From NCBI GenBank assembly GCA_036843405.1, contig DAITSJ010000028.1, positions 1 through 45,461 on the forward strand: a stretch of 45,461 nt of DNA, written 5' to 3'. A model generated the notes under the pieces. It had not been told where the DNA came from and searched no databases. It saw only the letters and a program-made list of their open reading frames with translations. How positions within the stretch are numbered: the stretch's first letter is position 1; the number at the start of each line of letters is the position of its first letter. This document shows, in pieces, positions 43,647 to 45,461 of this stretch. The position numbers and the translations under genes are program-made. This DNA comes from DGNJ01 sp002388905. GTDB taxonomy: Bacteria; Pseudomonadota; Gammaproteobacteria; Pseudomonadales; Porticoccaceae.

Positions 43647-45191
43647 CTAGATTTCCGGATGCTTTTCCATCCAGGGCTGGATCCGGGCGAACGACTGCGC
43701 GGCGCGCATGACGCGGGTATCCGCAAAACGGGGACCTACGATCTGCATACCGGCGGGGAGTCCGTCGACAAAACCACAGGGAACGGACGCCGCGGGCAGT
43801 CCCAGTATATTGGCGAAATAGGTATAGCAGGTACTGATGTGCCCGGCGTAATAAGGATCACTGTAAGGCTGCTGCCATTCGCCGTCGGGAACCGGCGGCG
43901 CCGTCAACCCCAGAACCGGCGTACAAATCAGGTCGTATCTTGCAAAGATCGCATCCACCCAGGCCTGGACTTCCGCTCGCTTTTCGAGCGCTCTCACCTC
44001 GTCTTCGGCACCGGGCAATGGACTGGTACGAACCCGCTCCAGCATGGCCCTGGTGGGCGGTGTCAACTTCGCCTGCTGGGCCCGGGTGAGCTCGAGCAAG
44101 CGACTCCCCCGGTGCATCGATGTCTCGTTGAGGACCATAAAGACTTCCCAGGCCGCTTCGTCGGGAAAGTACAGATCCGGGGAATCCACATGGGCACCGG
44201 CTTCGGCAAAGCGCTTGGTACCCGCCTCGATTTTGTCCACGACCCGGCGATCGACTATGGGAATGCGGCCCAGATCAGGCGACCAGGCAATCTTGTAGCC
44301 CTCGACACCCTTGTCCAGGTCCTCGAGGAAAGACGGAGAAGCGCATTCGATGGCGCTGGGATCCCGCGGGTCGCTACCCGACATAACCTGGATAAGATTG
44401 GCCGCATCCCGCACATGCAGGGTCATGGGGCCGGCGGAAGCCATCTGGACACTGCGCGGGGCTCTCATGGGAATGCGACCGGCGCTGGGGTGGAAGCCAA
44501 ACACGCCATTGAAACACGCAGGGATCCGCGTGGAACCCCCGCCGTCGCTGCCGATGGAGAAGGCGGTCATGCCCGCGGCCACGGCGGCGCCGGACCCTCC
44601 GCTGGAAGCGCCGGTGATCCGGTTGAGGTTCCAGGGGTTACGGCACTCTCCCGCCAGAAACGTCTTGGTCCGGGGAAAGGTGGCAAATTCGGGGGTATGG
44701 GTCTTGCCGATAATAATGGCACCGGCCCGGCGAAGTCGTTCGACGAGGATTTCGTCCCGGTCGGGAACGGTATCGGCGAATGCCGCCGAACCCTGGGTGG
44801 TGCGCAGCCCGCGCGTGTCGTAGAGATCCTTGATGGATACCGGGAGACCATGGAGCGGCCCCAGCCTGGCTCCCGACATTATGGCTTTTTCGGCGTTTCT
44901 GGCCTGTTCGAGCGCTCCCTCGTAATCGACGGTGATATAGGCGTGGATCAGAGGATCCAGCCTGTCGATGCGGCGCAGAAAAGACGCCACCACTTCAACC
45001 GGCGAAAGTTCCTTGCGTGCAATCCGTCCGGTCAGTTGCCACCCGGGCATCCAGGCAAGCTCATTCCCCGCGATCGATTCCGGTGTGGTTGCCCCGCCAG
45101 TCACGGTCCCCGACACCGCCGTCGCGGCGCCCGCAACGGCAACCTTGAGGAAATCTCTACGGTCCAGGGAACGCTTTCGTTCTTCTTTCAT
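43647..45191 (-). CDS. Amidase-signature family hydrolase with Tat-type leader
   Basis: About 514 residues. A twin-arginine-like leader (DRRDFLKVAVAGAATA) suggests export folded through the Tat system. The amidase-signature Ser-cisSer-Lys triad is seen as Lys in SIKDLYDT, the first serine region in TGASSGGSGAAVAAGM, and the nucleophile region in IGSDGGGSTRIP. Substrate is unknown: relatives split aliphatic, aryl or peptide amides. The ATG at 45191 has GCGAG upstream; a GTG 13 codons earlier is less likely. It stands 95 bases upstream of moaC on the same strand, but a link to Moco is not suggested by its domains. Confidence 0.9.
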   Translation of the reverse strand: MKEERKRSLDRRDFLKVAVAGAATAVSGTVTGGATTPESIAGNELAWMPGWQLTGRIARKELSPVEVVASFLRRIDRLDPLIHAYITVDYEGALEQARNAEKAIMSGARLGPLHGLPVSIKDLYDTRGLRTTQGSAAFADTVPDRDEILVERLRRAGAIIIGKTHTPEFATFPRTKTFLAGECRNPWNLNRITGASSGGSGAAVAAGMTAFSIGSDGGGSTRIPACFNGVFGFHPSAGRIPMRAPRSVQMASAGPMTLHVRDAANLIQVMSGSDPRDPSAIECASPSFLEDLDKGVEGYKIAWSPDLGRIPIVDRRVVDKIEAGTKRFAEAGAHVDSPDLYFPDEAAWEVFMVLNETSMHRGSRLLELTRAQQAKLTPPTRAMLERVRTSPLPGAEDEVRALEKRAEVQAWVDAIFARYDLICTPVLGLTAPPVPDGEWQQPYSDPYYAGHISTCYTYFANILGLPAASVPCGFVDGLPAGMQIVGPRFADTRVMRAAQSFARIQPWMEKHPEI

Positions 45192-45260
45192 GATATCTCG
45201 CCCCAAACGCGGATTTATAAATTCTTCCACAACTCACTCAACGCCCCGAACCGGTTCCGG

Positions 45261-45392
45261 TTACAACAGTTGCCCGAATATCAATCCCTCAATCTCGGTA
45301 TCACTAACCCGGCAGTAGGGATATCTGGCTGATCCGCGAACGATAAAACACAGGTATTTCTCGCCTTTGGCAACTTTATGCCAGAACGTCAA
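45261..45392 (-). CDS. Possible 43-residue protein coupled to the upstream membrane protein gene
   Basis: A short frame starts at a TTG that overlaps the TGA stop of the preceding gene (TTGA) and ends at TAA. The product would read MTFWHKVAKGEKYLCFIVRG onward, ending FGQLL. Its composition is protein-like, with two cysteines and mixed charged and hydrophobic residues, but no family is recognised. Shine-Dalgarno support is weak (GGCGGA five bases upstream). A perfect inverted repeat AACCGG-TT-CCGGTT (45249-45262) overlaps its end. It may be a real small gene or chance. Confidence 0.3.
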   Translation of the reverse strand: MTFWHKVAKGEKYLCFIVRGSARYPYCRVSDTEIEGLIFGQLL

Positions 45393-45461
45393 AAGTCCGC
45401 CATCCGCTGCACCAGCCAGAAACTGGCGAGACTACCGATAATGTAGCTGCCGGCCAGGCCC
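45389..45461 (-). CDS. C-terminal tail of a membrane protein (partial)
   Basis: Only the last 24 codons are in the window. They read as a hydrophobic helix followed by a short polar end (AGSYIIGSLASFW, then LVQRMADF and a stop). This looks like the final transmembrane segment of a transporter or other inner-membrane protein. Its family cannot be named from this fragment. The stop overlaps the start of the possible 43-residue protein. Confidence 0.5.
   Translation of the reverse strand, partial: GLAGSYIIGSLASFWLVQRMADF

Noticed and set aside
43626..45332. A 568-codon open frame on the plus strand opposite the amidase gene
   Set aside because: It is the antisense shadow of a clear amidase-signature gene in G+C-rich DNA. 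It is low-complexity in Gly, Arg and Pro, with no family motif.
1..45461. CRISPR arrays, tRNA or rRNA genes, insertion sequences, prophage or defence genes
   Set aside because: No regularly spaced repeats, cloverleaf-like segments, transposase or integrase motifs, or defence-family proteins were seen; the window is core chromosome.

Overview
The window is G+C-rich, densely packed gammaproteobacterial chromosome, nearly all of it core metabolism and envelope biogenesis. The run leuC-leuD-asd-fimV-truA-trpF-accD-folC-dedD(SPOR)-cvpA-purF-metZ is the order familiar from Pseudomonas and relatives. Together with mlaFEDCB, bamC, dapA, fabV and a cysB-type regulator it points to a free-living gammaproteobacterium, perhaps near the Chromatiales/Ectothiorhodospiraceae; the exact lineage cannot be fixed from this sequence. 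I see no rRNA, tRNA, CRISPR array, integrase, transposase or prophage gene.

Layout. 1-2164: a truncated cysB-type LysR regulator, divergent from a TauE/SafE-family exporter, then msrA. 2290-21326: one long minus-strand run, read leftward from leuC. It passes through leucine synthesis (leuCD), asd, fimV, truA, trpF, accD, folC, a SPOR protein, cvpA, purF and metZ, and ends in a translationally coupled MoxR ATPase / DUF58 / TgpA-like transglutaminase / beta-CASP RNase group. 21438-26395: a LysR regulator divergent from leuC, a long-type acyl-CoA dehydrogenase, and a PAS-GGDEF-EAL protein with a damaged EAL site. 26396-26893: a gene-free stretch with several inverted repeats. 26894-30030: mlaFEDCB (phospholipid transport) on the plus strand. 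30072-36677: purC, an MBL hydrolase, bamC, dapA, an LpxL-type acyltransferase, a second MBL hydrolase and fabV, all minus. 36785-37922: a two-gene metal-handling unit (CDF-type transporter and DUF411 protein). 38085-43551: a compact molybdenum cofactor cluster (moaC-moaD-moaE-mobA-moeB-moaB-moeA-moaA). 43647-45461: a Tat-type amidase, a possible 43-residue protein and the tail of a membrane protein.

How the genes work together. The leuC/LysR intergenic region reads like a classical LysR switch: an inverted repeat with a T-N11-A core is centred about 65 bases upstream of the predicted leuC start site and overlaps the regulator's own promoter. The Moco genes cover every step from GTP to the guanylated cofactor except the sulfur donor. 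The mla operon encodes the inner-membrane and periplasmic parts of the retrograde phospholipid system but not the outer-membrane partner MlaA.

No clearly new large system is visible. The best leads are the leuC regulatory region with a possibly leaderless regulator mRNA, the minimal cysteine-bearing CDF transporter paired with DUF411, the degenerate EAL protein, the structured gap before mlaF, and the short coupled frame at the right end. Many starts here are TTG or GTG, so automatic calls will tend to misplace N-termini.
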